A DNA stretch of 64,000 nt, taken from Pseudolysinimonas kribbensis (lineage in GTDB: Bacteria; Actinomycetota; Actinomycetes; Actinomycetales; Microbacteriaceae). The stretch is from positions 3,038,001 to 3,102,000 of the forward strand of contig NZ_BSVB01000001.1 of NCBI RefSeq assembly GCF_030161895.1. Direction: 5' to 3'. Shown here piece after piece: positions 48,452 to 59,039 of this stretch (its first letter is position 1; every line of letters starts with the position of its first letter). The translations under genes and the position numbers were made by a program. Below the pieces are notes generated by a model. The model did not search any database and was not told where the DNA came from. It saw only the letters and a list, made by a program, of their open reading frames with translations.

Positions 48452-50853
48452 CTAGCCGCCTCCGCCGTCCGGCGGGGAGGCGGGGTCGGGTCGCCGGTCG
48501 GTCCGCCGCCGCCACCGCCCGGTCCGCCACCGCCCGGTCCGCCGCCGCCACCACCGGGTCCGCCGCCACCTCCGTGGCCGCCGCCACCGCCGGGCGTGCC
48601 GCCGCCTCCGCCCGGAGCAGGGTGCCCCCGCCGTCGCTGGGCGGCGCGGTGCGATGGCCGAGCAGGTCCGGCGCCGGCGGCGGAAGCTGCCGCCGCTGAA
48701 GCCCGGTTGCGCGTCGATCGCCTGCGCGATCGCCTTGAAGATGTTGTTGCGCAGGCTGGCCGCCTGGATGCCTCCGACCCAGATCTTGCGCAGCTGCTGT
48801 TCGGCAGCCGGGTCGCCCGGGGGCCGATGATGTTGCCGACCCAGAGCGCTGTCGAGGCGAAGCGGGAGGAGCCGACCGTCCAGGTCTGGTGCGAGAAGTC
48901 GGTGGTTCCGGTCTTGCCCATGTAGGTCGTGCCGTCCTTGGGGTTCGCCAGGATCGCGGTGCCCCGGCCGACGAAGACCTGCTGCATCGCGTACACCGCG
49001 GTGTTCACGACGTCGGGGGTCAGAAGCGGCGACGGCGCGCACGCCCCGTCCTGGCCGGCGAGCACGTTGCCCTCGGCATCCACCACCTTGTCGACGATGA
49101 TCGGCTCGCAGAAGGTGCCGCCGTCGGCCAGGGCCGCGTAGGCGGCGGCCTGGGTGATCGGGGCGATGGTCTGGCAGGCGCCGATGACGCAGCTCGGGAG
49201 GGTCCCCAGCGGGTCCGGGTGGTCGGGTGTGTCGCTCGAGTTGTGCACGCCCAGCGACTTCGCGATCGCCACCGTCTTGCACTGGTCGACCTTCTCGCCC
49301 ATCTGCATGAAGATCGTGTTCACCGACCGGGCCGTGCCCTGGGTGACGGTCATCGGGCCGACCTCGTTGGCCTCGTCGTTGGTGACCTTGTACACCGGGC
49401 CGCCGTTCGGGGCGCAGGATGCCGGGTACTTGCTCGGCTGGAACTGCGTGACGCTCGCGTTGAACGTCTCGCCGAGGGTGTGCCCGGCGGCGAGGAAGGA
49501 CAGCAGCGTGTACGGCTTGTAGCTCGAACCGGGCTGGTAGCCACTGCCGCCGCCGTGCGCGGCGTCCTCCGCGAGGTTGATGGCGGTCGTGGTCTGCGTG
49601 CGCGACCGGTCGTAGGGGCTCAGCTTCGGGTCGGTCGGCAGGTTGCTGAAGTCCTTGTTCTGCACCTCCATGAGGATGCGGCCGGTGCCCGGCTGCACGG
49701 TGGCCGCGGCCGCGCCGAGCGCGAAGCGGGTCTCGTTCGCGGGCGCGAAGTGCTTGATCGCCGCGTTGCCGGCATCCTGCATCGCCGGCTGCACCGAGAC
49801 GTAGATCTTGTAGCCGCCCTGCTTCAGGCCCTGCACCGCGGTCTCGGGGGTGTCGCCGATGGAGGGCACCTCGCCGAGCCTGATCGTGCGATCCGCGAGA
49901 TCGCAGATGAACTGGTAGCCGGGCGTCGCATAGAGGCATCCCCGCTTCGGCGCCGAGAGCTTGACGTACTTGGCGTCGACCTTCTGCGCCTTCGCCTCGA
50001 GGTACCGCGCGTGCGTGATGTAGCCGGCCGCCTCCATGAACCCGAGGATCACGTTGCGCCGCGCCTGGTTGTCGGCGTAGTTGTGCGGGTCGCCGAGGCT
50101 GTTCTTGCTCGGGTTCTGCACGATCGCGATGAGGCTCGCCGCCTGCGCGATCGTCACCTTGTCGGCGGTGGTGCTGAAGTACTGCTCGGCGGCGGCCTCG
50201 ACGCCGTAGGTGTTGCCGCCCATCCCGACGATGTTGAGGTAGGCGTCGAGGATCTGGGGCTTGCTGTACTTCTTCTCCAGGCCGATGGCGAACTTCATCT
50301 CCTCGACCTTGCGGCCGAGATCCGGATAGACGGCGGCCCGGATGTCGGCGCGGCGCTGGTCGTCGCTGACCCCGACCTCGTTCGCCGCGGCCTGGAAGCG
50401 GAGCTGCCGCACCAGCTGCATCGTGATCGTCGACGCGCCGCTCGTGGAGGTGTGCGCCAGCTGGCCGATGGCCGCGCGCACCACCGACTGCAGGTCGACG
50501 CCGCCGTGTTCGTAGTAGCGCCGGTCCTCGCCGGCGACCGCCGCCAGCTTCAGGTTGTCGCTGATCTGATCCAGCGGCAGCGACTGCCGGTTCTGGTCGT
50601 AGAGGGTCGCGATGTGGAAGTCGGAGCCGTCGGGATTCTTGGCCAGCACCTCGTTGGCCTCGTGCTGCTGGCTCAGCTCGATGTACTCGGGCAGCGAGTC
50701 GAAGACGCCGACCGTGTTGCTCGTTGTCACGCCGCCGACCGCGATCGCGGGAAGCGCCAGCAGCGCCACGAGCACCCCCGCCATGGCGCTGAAGACGATC
50801 ATGCCGACGGCCCCGGAGATGAGCCTGCCGACGCCCGCCCTTCGATCGGCCAT
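48452..50853 (-). CDS. Bifunctional penicillin-binding protein with Gly-rich tail (frame broken)
   Basis: A short cytoplasmic part and one membrane helix lead to a GT51 transglycosylase (GEDRRYYEHGGVD with the catalytic Glu, GASTITMQLVRQ) and a transpeptidase with GSSYKPYT (SxxK), SVNTIF (SxN) and GKTGTT. It builds peptidoglycan. The G5 run 48819-48823 breaks the frame; one base restores IIGPPGDPAAEQQLRKIW. The tail downstream is Gly/Pro repeat in one frame and its exact reading is unclear; I place the end at the DGGGG-stop at 48452. Start ATG 50853. Confidence 0.88.
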
Positions 50854-50960
50854 GTCATCGACCGTACGTTGGTCGCCGGTGGTGAGGGCGCCGTGCCAGG
50901 CGTTTACAAGGAAAAGATTCCGGATGCCGTAGCTCAGCGTCGACGACAGACGTGGTTGAG

Positions 50961-51368
50961 TCAGCGAGCTCGCTGGATCGCCTCGTTCACGAGGTCGCGC
51001 GCCCACTTCGCGAGCTGAGCCGCATCGGCGGCGGAGACCGGGTGCACACCGTATTGGACCGGCGTCTTCTCGGAGAGCAAGCGTCTCAAGCTGTTCGGCG
51101 CCTTCTTCGCCGGACTCAAGGCTCGGGTCAGCAGGTCTACCGCCTGGCCATGGTCTTCGCCTGAGCTTCGCTCGCCGAGGAGGAGGCCGCAGATGGCGTC
51201 GGCCGCTGCGATGCCGGCGAGGATCGAGTTGGAGCCCGATACCTTGCGCTCAGCAGCAGAGTCACTCGATGCGTACAGCTCCGCCGCCTCGAGGTAGGCG
51301 CGCGCCTCGCCCAATCGGGCTCGCGCCTCGCCGTTGCTCAGAGGGGACGTCGCCGACTTCTTAGCCAC
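50961..51368 (-). CDS. HEPN-like protein, toxin partner of the MNT gene
   Basis: The 135-aa helical protein (GTG start at 51368) shows ARAYLEAAELYAS and GIAAADAICGLLLG, which fits a HEPN-type four-helix fold, though the RxxxxxH ribonuclease motif is not clear (DHGQAVDLL is the nearest His region). The start overlaps the end of the nucleotidyltransferase gene by 8 bp. In MNT/HEPN modules the HEPN protein is the toxin. Confidence 0.7.
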   Translation of the reverse strand: MAKKSATSPLSNGEARARLGEARAYLEAAELYASSDSAAERKVSGSNSILAGIAAADAICGLLLGERSSGEDHGQAVDLLTRALSPAKKAPNSLRRLLSEKTPVQYGVHPVSAADAAQLAKWARDLVNEAIQRAR

Positions 51369-51987
51369 GCGCGCCGAGCCCGAGGCCGAGAAGCAGTCGA
51401 GCGAATTCGGGGCCGACGAGCGGGACCGCGTCAGCACGTAGCGACGGAACGATCGAGTCGCCGCGGCGCACCATGTCGGCTAGTTCGGATCGGGTGACAC
51501 TGTAGATCTGCCCGTGGTTGCCGGTCCAGGTCTGGATGCTGGTGCTGAGGGCATCGGCGACGTCGACGATCTGTTCTCTGTCGTGGCCATCGGGAAAGAC
51601 CAGGAGTACATCGACATCGGACTCCGGCGACGACTCGCGGCGCGCGAACGAGCCATAAAGGTAGGCGGCAACGCCCTCCTGCTGTTCCACGTGTCGCTGG
51701 ATGCGGTCGCGCAGAACGGTGCGCGCGTTGGCGGCGGCTTCGATGGCCGGCCACAGTACGTGCTGCCGGTTCGCGCTCCAGGTCTGGGCCGACCCGTGCC
51801 GATGGGAGTTCACGAGCCCGGCGGCCGCCAACCGGATCAGCGCCTTGCGCACTCCGAACGGAGACCCGGATGCCGCAATCCGCTGCACTTGAGCCGCGCT
51901 GAATTCGGTCGCGGCTCCGGCGAGTACCCGCAGCACTTCGGCTTCGACCGGCGAGGCGATCGTGCGCAGGGGTGATTCGAGGTCCAT
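51361..51987 (-). CDS. Winged-helix/minimal nucleotidyltransferase (MNT) antitoxin
   Basis: The 208-aa protein has an N-terminal winged helix (FGVRKALIRLAAAGLV) and a minimal nucleotidyltransferase domain with YGSFARRESSPESDVDVLLVF, the GSx10DxD catalytic motif. MNT antitoxins inactivate HEPN toxins by nucleotidylation. The winged helix suggests self-repression at the palindrome 52007-52024 just upstream. It precedes the HEPN-like gene with an 8-bp overlap. Confidence 0.87.
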   Translation of the reverse strand: MDLESPLRTIASPVEAEVLRVLAGAATEFSAAQVQRIAASGSPFGVRKALIRLAAAGLVNSHRHGSAQTWSANRQHVLWPAIEAAANARTVLRDRIQRHVEQQEGVAAYLYGSFARRESSPESDVDVLLVFPDGHDREQIVDVADALSTSIQTWTGNHGQIYSVTRSELADMVRRGDSIVPSLRADAVPLVGPEFARLLLGLGLGARG

Positions 51988-52006
51988 GGACTACCCTTGC
52001 TACTTG

Positions 52007-52024
52007 AGTTGCATTGATGCAACT
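52007..52024. promoter_or_regulatory. Palindromic operator upstream of the MNT/HEPN pair
   Basis: AGTTGCA and TGCAACT are perfect 7-bp arms around TTGA, 20 bp before the ATG of the MNT gene. The position, between start codon and promoter region, fits autoregulation by the winged-helix antitoxin. Confidence 0.6.
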
Positions 52025-52063
52025 ACAGTAGCGCGAGCACAACTCTAGTCGCAAGAGATGCGG

Positions 52064-53775
52064 TCACCGACCCCGCCACGTCAGGGCGACGTGCAACAGG
52101 GGTAGCACCGACGCGCCCATGAGCACCCACCCGAGCACCGGAACCGTCGGCATCAGCAGCACGCCCGCGAACAGCAGCGTCGCGAACACCACCGCCGAGA
52201 CGGCGCGGCCGATGGTGCGCTCGAGCGAGCCGAGGCGGCGGTCCACGTCGGGGGTGCGCACCGCGACCTGACCGCGGTCGATGCGTTCGGCGAGTTCGTC
52301 GATGCGGCGGGGGAGGCGCGCGAGTGTCGTGGCGTAGGAGACGGCCTGTTTTCCGAGGGCGCGCACGGAGTCGATGCCGCTGGGGCTGAGGATGTCGCGC
52401 GCGAAGGGGTCGACGGCATCCCACATGTTGAACTCCGGATTGAGTGCGCTGGTGTCGCCGGAGACGAGGGAGATGGTGCGCAGGAGCAGGAGGAAGTTCT
52501 CGGGCAGCTGGAACGGAAGGGCGCGGATCGTCTCGCCGAACTGGCGGGCGAACGCCTCGAGCTCGCGCGGGTCGACGCGCTGGAGCTCGGCGATTCCCAT
52601 GCCGCCGAAGCGGGCGAACAGGGCGGTCATGGCGTGCTCGAGCTCGTCGGTGTCGGTGGCCGAGATGAGCACGTGGAGGCGCTCGAGGGCGGTGACGAGG
52701 CCGCGGCTGTCGCGTCCGACGGCGGCGAGGATGAAGTCGCGGAGGCCCGCGCGGAGCGTGTCGGGGATCTCGCCCATCATCCCGAAGTCGACGAAGGTGA
52801 GGCGCCACGGCGGTTCGCCGGGTCCGCCGGGATCGGTGACCGGGGTGACGAAGATGTTGCCCGGGTGCGGATCGGCGTGGAAGAAGCCGTGCACGAAGAT
52901 CTGCTGGAACGTCACGCGGGCCAGCTCGTCGGCCACGGCGGCGGGGGAGATGCCCGCCGCCTCCAGCGCCGCCACGTCGGTGACCTTGATGGCCGTGACA
53001 TCCGAGAGGGTCAGCACGCGCAGCGAGGTGCGCTCCCAGACGACGAGCGGCGCGGTGACCCGCGGATCGGATGCGAAATCGGCGTCGAAGCGCTCGGCGT
53101 TCGCGGCCTCGTGGAGGTAGTCGATCTCCTGCAGGCTCGTCGACGCGAACTCCTCGACGAGCTCCGGAACGTCGGCGCGCTTGCGCACGACGCGCACCCG
53201 CATGAGCCAGCGGGCGACGCGACGCAGGGCGGCCAGATCGACCGCCACGACCTCCTCGATGCCGGGGCGCTGCACCTTGACCACGACATCCATCAGGCCG
53301 ACGTCGGCGCCAATCGCAGGCGTCAGGCGTGCGCGGTGGGCCTGGCCGAGAGATGCCGCGGCGATCGGCGTCGGATCGAACGAGGCGTAGGCGACGTCGA
53401 GCGGCATCCCGAGCTCCGCTTCGGCCGCCGCGCGGATCGCCTCGAACGGCTCGGCCGCCACCTCGTCCTGCAGGCCCTCGAGCTCCTTCGTGACCTCGGG
53501 GGCAGCACGTCGAGGCGCGACGACATGAACTGGCCGACCTTGATCATGAGCCCGCCGAGATCGGCCGCGAGCACGTGGAAGCGGCGGGCCAGGCGCTGCA
53601 GGCGCGCCGTGCGGCCGCGCGCCGCGAGTCCGCGCAGGCCGAGCACGGGCAGCACCAGCTCGAACCACCACAGCTGCGTCAGCGTGCGGCCGGCGAAGCG
53701 CATGATGCGCCGGTAGCGCGCGCGGGAGGCGGGTGACGCGGTGGATGCCGTGGGGCTGCCGCTTCGCGGCGGCAT
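52064..53775 (-). CDS. UbiB/ABC1-family atypical protein kinase (frame broken)
   Basis: The N-terminus has the family's KVGQ motif (LGGLMIKVGQFMSSRLD). Then come AAASLGQAHRA (Ala-rich loop), the VVKVQRPG lysine, FFHADPHPGN and VDFGMMG, and two C-terminal hydrophobic helices. A break at the G5 run 53498-53502 is repaired by one C (coding strand), giving LDVLPPEVTKELEGL. The whole protein is about 570 aa. UbiB kinases support isoprenoid or quinone metabolism at membranes. It lies 4 bp downstream of the PadR gene. Confidence 0.9.
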
Positions 53776-53779
53776 CCCG

Positions 53780-54298
53780 TCAGTCCTCGGCGAGGATCGC
53801 GTAGAGCTTGCGGCGCGCCTCGTCGATGATCGCGACCGCGCGCTCGGTCTGCTCCGAGCTGGCGCTCGGGCCGAAGCCCGACATCGCCTGCGCGAGCTTC
53901 GCGCCCGCCTTCGGCAGGGCGAGGTCGCGCTCCGGGTCGAAACGACGGCGCGGCCCGCTCGACTCGGCGCTCGCCACGGTCGCCTGCTCACGACCTGCAT
54001 CGGTCAGGGCGTAGACCTTGCGCTCGCCCGTCTGGGTCGCGGTGACGAGGCCCTCGTCGGCGAGCAGCTGCAGCGTGGGGTAGACGGTGCCGGGCGTGGG
54101 CGTCCAGGCGCCGCCGGAGCGCGCCTGGATCGCCTGGATGAGCTGGTATCCGTGCATCGGCTCGGCCAGCAGCTCGGTGAGGATGGCGGCCCGGATGTCG
54201 CGGCCGGCCTCGCGGGGCGCGAACGCCTCGCGCAGACCGTCGACCGCGGCGTGGAGATCGAAGCCGGGCAGATCGAATCCGGCGGAGGAGGTGCGCAT
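53780..54298 (-). CDS. PadR-family transcriptional regulator
   Basis: The 172-aa protein has the PadR winged helix: ILTELLAEPMHGYQLIQAI, TPTPGTVYPTLQLLADEGLV and ERKVYALTDAG. A long N-terminal extension and a C-terminal helical dimerisation region are normal for the subgroup. It is in one operon with the UbiB-like kinase (4-bp spacing), which it probably regulates. Confidence 0.92.
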   Translation of the reverse strand: MRTSSAGFDLPGFDLHAAVDGLREAFAPREAGRDIRAAILTELLAEPMHGYQLIQAIQARSGGAWTPTPGTVYPTLQLLADEGLVTATQTGERKVYALTDAGREQATVASAESSGPRRRFDPERDLALPKAGAKLAQAMSGFGPSASSEQTERAVAIIDEARRKLYAILAED

Positions 54299-54342
54299 GC
54301 GGCCACGATACGACGGCGGGATGGGTGGCGGCGGGGAAATCC

Positions 54343-54936
54343 TCAGCCGTAGACGAGGTACGTGCCCGCCTTGCCGGGCTCCCGCAGCTCGAACCGGCGC
54401 CGCAGGTCGGTGCGCTCGATGAGGGCGACCTGCTGCTCGAACCGCTCGTTCGTGACGAACACGACGCGCGACAGCTTCCACTCGTCGGCGAACCAGGAGC
54501 GCAGGGCGGGGAGCAGGCGCGCGTCGAGCCCCGCGTCCATCCGGGAGCGTCGCACCCAGAGGTAGACGACCGCCTCGACGTCCGACCACCGCTCGTCGCC
54601 GAGCGGGGTCACCTCCGATCGGGCCAGGAACTTCGCGCCGGTCGGGAAGACGTACACGCACCCGAGCGCCTCGGCGCCCGCCGGGTCGACGACCGTATAC
54701 GTGTATGCGTAGTGCGCGTCGTGGCGCTCCTCGAGGCCGACGAGGTCGTCGCGGTTGCCCTCGACCGTGAAGTCGTCGGCCGGCCACGCGGACTGCTCCC
54801 AGAGGCGCAGGTGCTCGCGCGTCTCCATCACGGCCTCGAAGTCGGCCAGGGCGTCGGTCGGGCGGATCGGGCGCAGCACGAACTCGTCGGTCGTCAGCCG
54901 GGATGGCACCGGATAGTCGGGGTCGGTGATCGCCAC
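54343..54936 (-). CDS. GNAT-like acetyltransferase
   Basis: The 197-aa protein starts with TTDEFVLRPIRPTDALADFEAV, a GNAT beginning, and continues through VVYLWVRRSRMDAGLDARLLPALRSWF, split here across the acetyl-CoA region, although a classic Q/RxxGxG/A loop is not obvious. It ends LVYG. Substrate unknown. Confidence 0.75.
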   Translation of the reverse strand: MAITDPDYPVPSRLTTDEFVLRPIRPTDALADFEAVMETREHLRLWEQSAWPADDFTVEGNRDDLVGLEERHDAHYAYTYTVVDPAGAEALGCVYVFPTGAKFLARSEVTPLGDERWSDVEAVVYLWVRRSRMDAGLDARLLPALRSWFADEWKLSRVVFVTNERFEQQVALIERTDLRRRFELREPGKAGTYLVYG

Positions 54937-54945
54937 CCGTCGAGG

Positions 54946-55344
54946 CTAGTTCTCCGGCCGGTTCGCATACCCGCGTGACCACTCCGGCAGCTCCTGCAGC
55001 GTGAACGCGTTGCCGTCGGGGTCGCGGAACGTCACGAATTTGCCCCACGGCAGCTCCTGCACGTCGTCGGCGTCGACGCCCTTCGACCGGAGCATCTCGA
55101 GCGACGCGGCCGCGTCGCGCACGACGAGCTGCACGCCGCGCAGCGACCCCGGCTCGCCCTCGGCGAGGCCGCGGCCGAACGCGATCGAGCACGCCGAGGA
55201 CGGCGGCGTCATCTGGATGAACCGGATCTCGTCGCTCACGGTCTGATCGAAGTCCACGTTCCAGCCGATCCCGGCGTAGAAGTCGAGGGCGCGGTCGATG
55301 TCCGAGACCGGCACGAAGACGAGCTCGATCCGCATGTCCACCAT
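54946..55344 (-). CDS. VOC (glyoxalase/bleomycin-resistance fold) protein
   Basis: The 132-aa protein is one vicinal-oxygen-chelate domain: IELVFVPVSDIDRALDFYAG, then GVQLVVRDAAASLEML and TFRDPDGNAFTLQEL. Proteins of this fold act as dioxygenases, isomerases or drug-binding proteins. Start ATG 55344 was preferred over ATG 55335. Confidence 0.9.
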   Translation of the reverse strand: MVDMRIELVFVPVSDIDRALDFYAGIGWNVDFDQTVSDEIRFIQMTPPSSACSIAFGRGLAEGEPGSLRGVQLVVRDAAASLEMLRSKGVDADDVQELPWGKFVTFRDPDGNAFTLQELPEWSRGYANRPEN

Positions 55345-55425
55345 GGTGTTTCCTTTCGTCGTCGCCTCGAAAATAGGCCCGGCCACCGACACCGCCGAGG
55401 GCGAGAACGCCCTAGTCTCCACGTC

Positions 55426-56255
55426 ATGAGCACGACCGAAGAGCCCTCGCGGCGCCTGACCGCCACCGCGTGGCGCACGTACTCCGAGTGGCCACTCGTG
55501 GCGATCGGCGTCGTGTTCGTCGTGGCGTATTCGATCGAGGTGATCGACGACCTGCACGGGGCGGCCGCCCGCCCGTACGACATCGCCATCTGGGCGACGT
55601 GGGTGCTGTTCGCCGCCGACTACGTCGTCAACCTCGTGCTCGCCGAGCGCCGCGGGTGGTGGTTCGTGCGCAACCTGCACGAGCTGGCGATCCTCGTGCT
55701 GCCGGTGCTGCGACCGCTGCGACTGCTGCGCCTGCTGTTCGTGCTCCGGATCACGCATCGTGCCGCCGAGCGCCACCTGCGCGGGCGGGTGCTCGTCTAC
55801 GCGTTCGGCGGTGCGACGCTCATCACCTACCTCGCCGCCCTCGCCGTGCTCGACGCCGAGCAGAACCACCGCGCGGCCAACATCCACAGCATCGGCGACG
55901 CATGGTGGTGGGCGGCCACCACGATCACGAGCGTCGGATACGGCGACTACTACCCGGTGACCCTCGTGGGACGGATCGTCGCCGTCGGTCTCATGGTCGG
56001 CGGCGTCGCGCTCGTCGGCGTGACCGCGGCGACGATGGCGACCTGGCTGATCGACCAGGTGGGCAGCCGGGTCGACACGCAGCTGGAGAAGGCGGAGCGC
56101 TCCGACGACGACCTGCGGGAGCGGCTGGATGCCATGGGGGCGCAGCTGGCGAAGGTCACGGAGCTGCTGGAGGGCGAGCGCGGGGAGGCCTCGATACGCC
56201 GCCCGGGGCGGCTGCTCGACCCGCTCAAGGGGAGGGCGCGGCGCTGCCAGACTGA
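55426..56255 (+). CDS. Voltage-gated-type potassium channel (frame shifted near end)
   Basis: Six hydrophobic helices, an S4-like helix with spaced arginines (RPLRLLRLLFVLR), and the K+ selectivity filter TSVGYGD (about residue 168) define a Kv/KvLm-type channel subunit. A C-terminal coiled coil (LEKAERSDDDLRERL) follows. The given frame misses a stop. One extra G in the GGGG run after CGCCGCCC moves it to the frame ending GAALPD at 56255, just before the next ATG (56261). Confidence 0.88.
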
Positions 56256-56260
56256 GGGGG

Positions 56261-57457
56261 ATGACACCCGCCACGATCCCCGTCCGTCGCGGGCGCCTCG
56301 CGCTGCTCACGATCGCCGTCGTGCTCGCGGCCGCGACGATCCGCGCGCCCCTCGTGTCGGTGGGGCCGGTGGCGCACACGATCGCCCACGACCTGCAGGT
56401 GGGAGCCGGCGTCGTGGGCCTGCTGACGACGATCCCGGTGCTGCTGTTCTCGGTCAGCTCGCCGCTGGCCGTGTGGCTCTCGCGCCGGTTCGGCGCCGAG
56501 TTCGCGCTCACGTTGTGCCTCGCGGGCGTCGTTGTCGCGTGCCTCGTGCGCTCCGCCGGCGGACTCGGGTTCGCGCTCGCCGGGACGGCGCTGCTCGGGG
56601 TGGCGATCACGATCGGCAACGTGATCATCCCGGTGATCATCGCCCACGAGTACCCCCGCACCGGGTGCACCTGATGACCGCGGTGTACACGGCGGCGATC
56701 AACATCGGGGCGACCACGGCGGTCGTCGGCACCGCCCGCTCGCGCCGTCGCTGGGATGGCAGGGCGCGCTGGTCGTGTGGGGCGCGTTCGGCGTCGCCGC
56801 GCTCGCCGTGTGGGCGGCGACCCACGGCATCCGGGCGACCCTCACCCCCACCCGCCCCGCCGCCCCGGACCCCGACGAGCCGCGCGCACCCTCGACGCTG
56901 CGCTCGTCGACCACCTGGCTGCTCGTCGTCGCGTTCGGGAGCCAGTCGTTCGGGTTCTTCGCGGTGAGCGCGTGGCTGCCGACGCTGCTGCACGACCACG
57001 GCTACCCGGCGACGATCTCCGGCGACATCACGGGGGTGTTCCAGCTGTTCGGGGCGGCCGGCGCCCTGCTCGTGCCGGTCGCCATCGCCCGGGCCAACAT
57101 GGTCGTCGGCGTCGCCGTGTGCATGGCGTGCTGGGCGGTCGTGCCGATCGGATTCCTCATCACGCCCGACCTGTGGTGGCTGTGGTGCGTGCTCGGCGGC
57201 GTCGGCCAGGGAGCCGGGATCACGCTCGTCTTCAGCATGATCGTCGGCCTCGGCGGGGGCAGCGCGTGGTCGCGTCGCGCTCCGGCGCGGTGCAGGGGAT
57301 CGGCTACGCGATCGGGGCGGTCGGCCCCACCTTCGTGGGCGCGCTGCACGACGCCACGGGGGCGTGGACCGTGCCGCTCCTGGCGATCCTGCTCATGCTC
57401 GTCGCGTTCACGGTCACGGGACTGATGGCCGCGCGCCGGCTTGTCGTGCTGGTCTGA
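56261..57457 (+). CDS. MFS transporter, CynX/NimT type (frame broken three times)
   Basis: The N-terminus RAPLVSVGPVAHTI is typical of the CynX/NimT cyanate-nitroimidazole permease family, with about 12 helices across the gene. Single G/C losses near 56660, 56735 and at the G5 run 57255-57259 are repaired to give HEYPRTRVHLMTAVY, GTAPLAPSLGWQGAL and GLGGGQRVVASRSGAVQG. Repaired length is about 399 aa. It starts 5 bp after the K+ channel gene. Substrate unknown. Confidence 0.85.
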
Positions 57458-57458
57458 G

Positions 57459-58381
57459 TCAGGGCCGCCGCGCCCGGCCGGGCGCCGGGACGGCGTCGAG
57501 CCGATCCAGGATGTCGGCCGGCAGGTCGAGCGAGGCGGCGGCGAGGTTCTCGGCGGCGTGCGCGGCGCTGCGGGTGCCGGGGATGAGCAGCACGTTCTCG
57601 CGATGCTGGAGCAGCCACGCGAGCGCCACCTGCGCCGGCGTCGTGCCGAGCCGCTCGGCTGCCGACGTCACCTCCGGCAGCGATGTCACCGTCATCAGGC
57701 GACCGAAGTCCGGGATGTCGGCGCGTGCGCTCCAGGCGCTGCCGAGGGGGAAGAACGGCACCCATGCCACGCCGTTCGCGGCCGCGAGCTCGAGCTCGGG
57801 TTCGCGGGTGCGGTCGGCGAGGTTGTACGCGTTCTGCACCGCGCCGATCCCGACCGGCAGCGCACGGCGCAGCTGCTCGAGCGTCACCGCGGAGAGCCCG
57901 ATGGCGTCGAGCTTGCCCTCGTCGCGCAGCGCGGCGAGCTCGGCCAGCTGGTCGTCGAGCTGCACCACCTGGTCGCCCTCGCCGACGATGCCGGGTCGGC
58001 GGTCGGTGCGCCGGAGGTAGACCAGGCCGAGGCGTTCGATGCCGAGGGTGCTCAGGTTGTCCTCCACCTGCTCGCGCAGCTCGGTCGGCCGCTGCGCGGC
58101 CCGCAGCGCTCCTCCCCGCCGACGGCGCCGACCTTGGTCGCCAGCACGAGGTCGTCGCCGTAGGGGTGAAGCGCCTCCCGGATGAGGTCGTTGACCCCGT
58201 CGTAGAACTGGGCGGTGTCGAGGTGCCGCACGCCCATGGCGATCAACTGCCGCAGCAGGTCGCGCCCTGCCCGCCGGTCGGGCTGCTGCCCCGCGGTGAG
58301 TTGCATCGCGCCGTATCCGACGCGGCCGACGTCGCGGCCGGCGAGCGGGAACGTGGGGGAGATGGCGGGGGAAGCGGACAT
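57459..58381 (-). CDS. Aldo/keto reductase (frame broken)
   Basis: The AKR barrel shows VGYGAMQLTAG, HLDTAQFYDGVNDL (catalytic Asp and Tyr), LVLATKVG (Lys) and LVYLRR where AKRs usually have His. A G4 run near 58115 breaks the frame; one G gives VGGGALRAAQRPTELREQ. Repaired length is about 308 aa. It is divergent from a TetR gene across a palindrome-bearing gap, which suggests TetR control. The missing canonical His is a subgroup trait in YakC/Tas-like members or may alter catalysis. Confidence 0.87.
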
Positions 58382-58436
58382 CCGGGTCTCCTTCTGGTAA
58401 AACGGAATCCATTCCTCTTCGACGGTAGCACTTAAC

Positions 58437-58450
58437 CGGAAGGACTTCCG
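58437..58450. promoter_or_regulatory. Probable TetR operator
   Basis: CGGAAG and CTTCCG are perfect 6-bp arms around GA, immediately before the TTG start of the TetR gene. A second inverted pair, GGAAT/ATTCC, lies about 30 bp away toward the AKR gene. Both are placed to control the divergent pair. Confidence 0.6.
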
Positions 58451-58452
58451 TA

Positions 58453-58995
58453 TTGGCCGATCGCGCCGACGCCGTGCGCAACCGCGCCCGCCTCGTCGAG
58501 GCGGCGAAGCGGGTGTTCGCCGACCCAGCGCGCCCGCACGGCCCGGAGGCCGTCGCGCGGGAGGCGGGGGTGGGCGTCGGCACCCTCTACCGGCACTTCC
58601 CGACGGCCGAGGACCTCGCGGCCGCGGTGTACGAGGACGACCTGGCGCGCGTCGCCGACGCCGCCGCGGAGCTGGCCGCTCACCTCGCCCCGCCGGACGC
58701 GCTGCGGGCCTGGATGGACCGCTTCGCCGAGCGCATGGCCGGCAAGCGCGCGATGATCGACGCCCTGCGCTCCGTGCTGCATGGCGAGGGCCGGGTCGAG
58801 CAGACCCGGGAGCGGCTCGCGGCGGGCGTGCGCATCATCCTGGACCGCGGGGCGGCCGACGGGTCGCTGCTTCCCGACGTGGATGCCGACGACATCGTCA
58901 CGGCACTCGTCGGGATCACGGTCGCCTCACCCGCCGACCCCGCCCGTGCCGCGCGCCTCATGGACCTCCTGGTGCGGGGTGTGCGCGCCGGCTGA
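58453..58995 (+). CDS. TetR-family transcriptional regulator
   Basis: The 180-aa protein has the TetR N-terminal helix-turn-helix (RARLVEAAKRVF, then VAREAGVGVGTLYRHFP) and a variable ligand-binding domain. It starts at TTG, a weak codon suited to a low-abundance repressor. It is divergent from the AKR gene, its likely target. Confidence 0.93.
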   Translation: MADRADAVRNRARLVEAAKRVFADPARPHGPEAVAREAGVGVGTLYRHFPTAEDLAAAVYEDDLARVADAAAELAAHLAPPDALRAWMDRFAERMAGKRAMIDALRSVLHGEGRVEQTRERLAAGVRIILDRGAADGSLLPDVDADDIVTALVGITVASPADPARAARLMDLLVRGVRAG

Positions 58996-59039
58996 TCGCG
59001 CCGCGCGCCGGCCGGCTCCCCGAACCTGACGTAGCGTGG

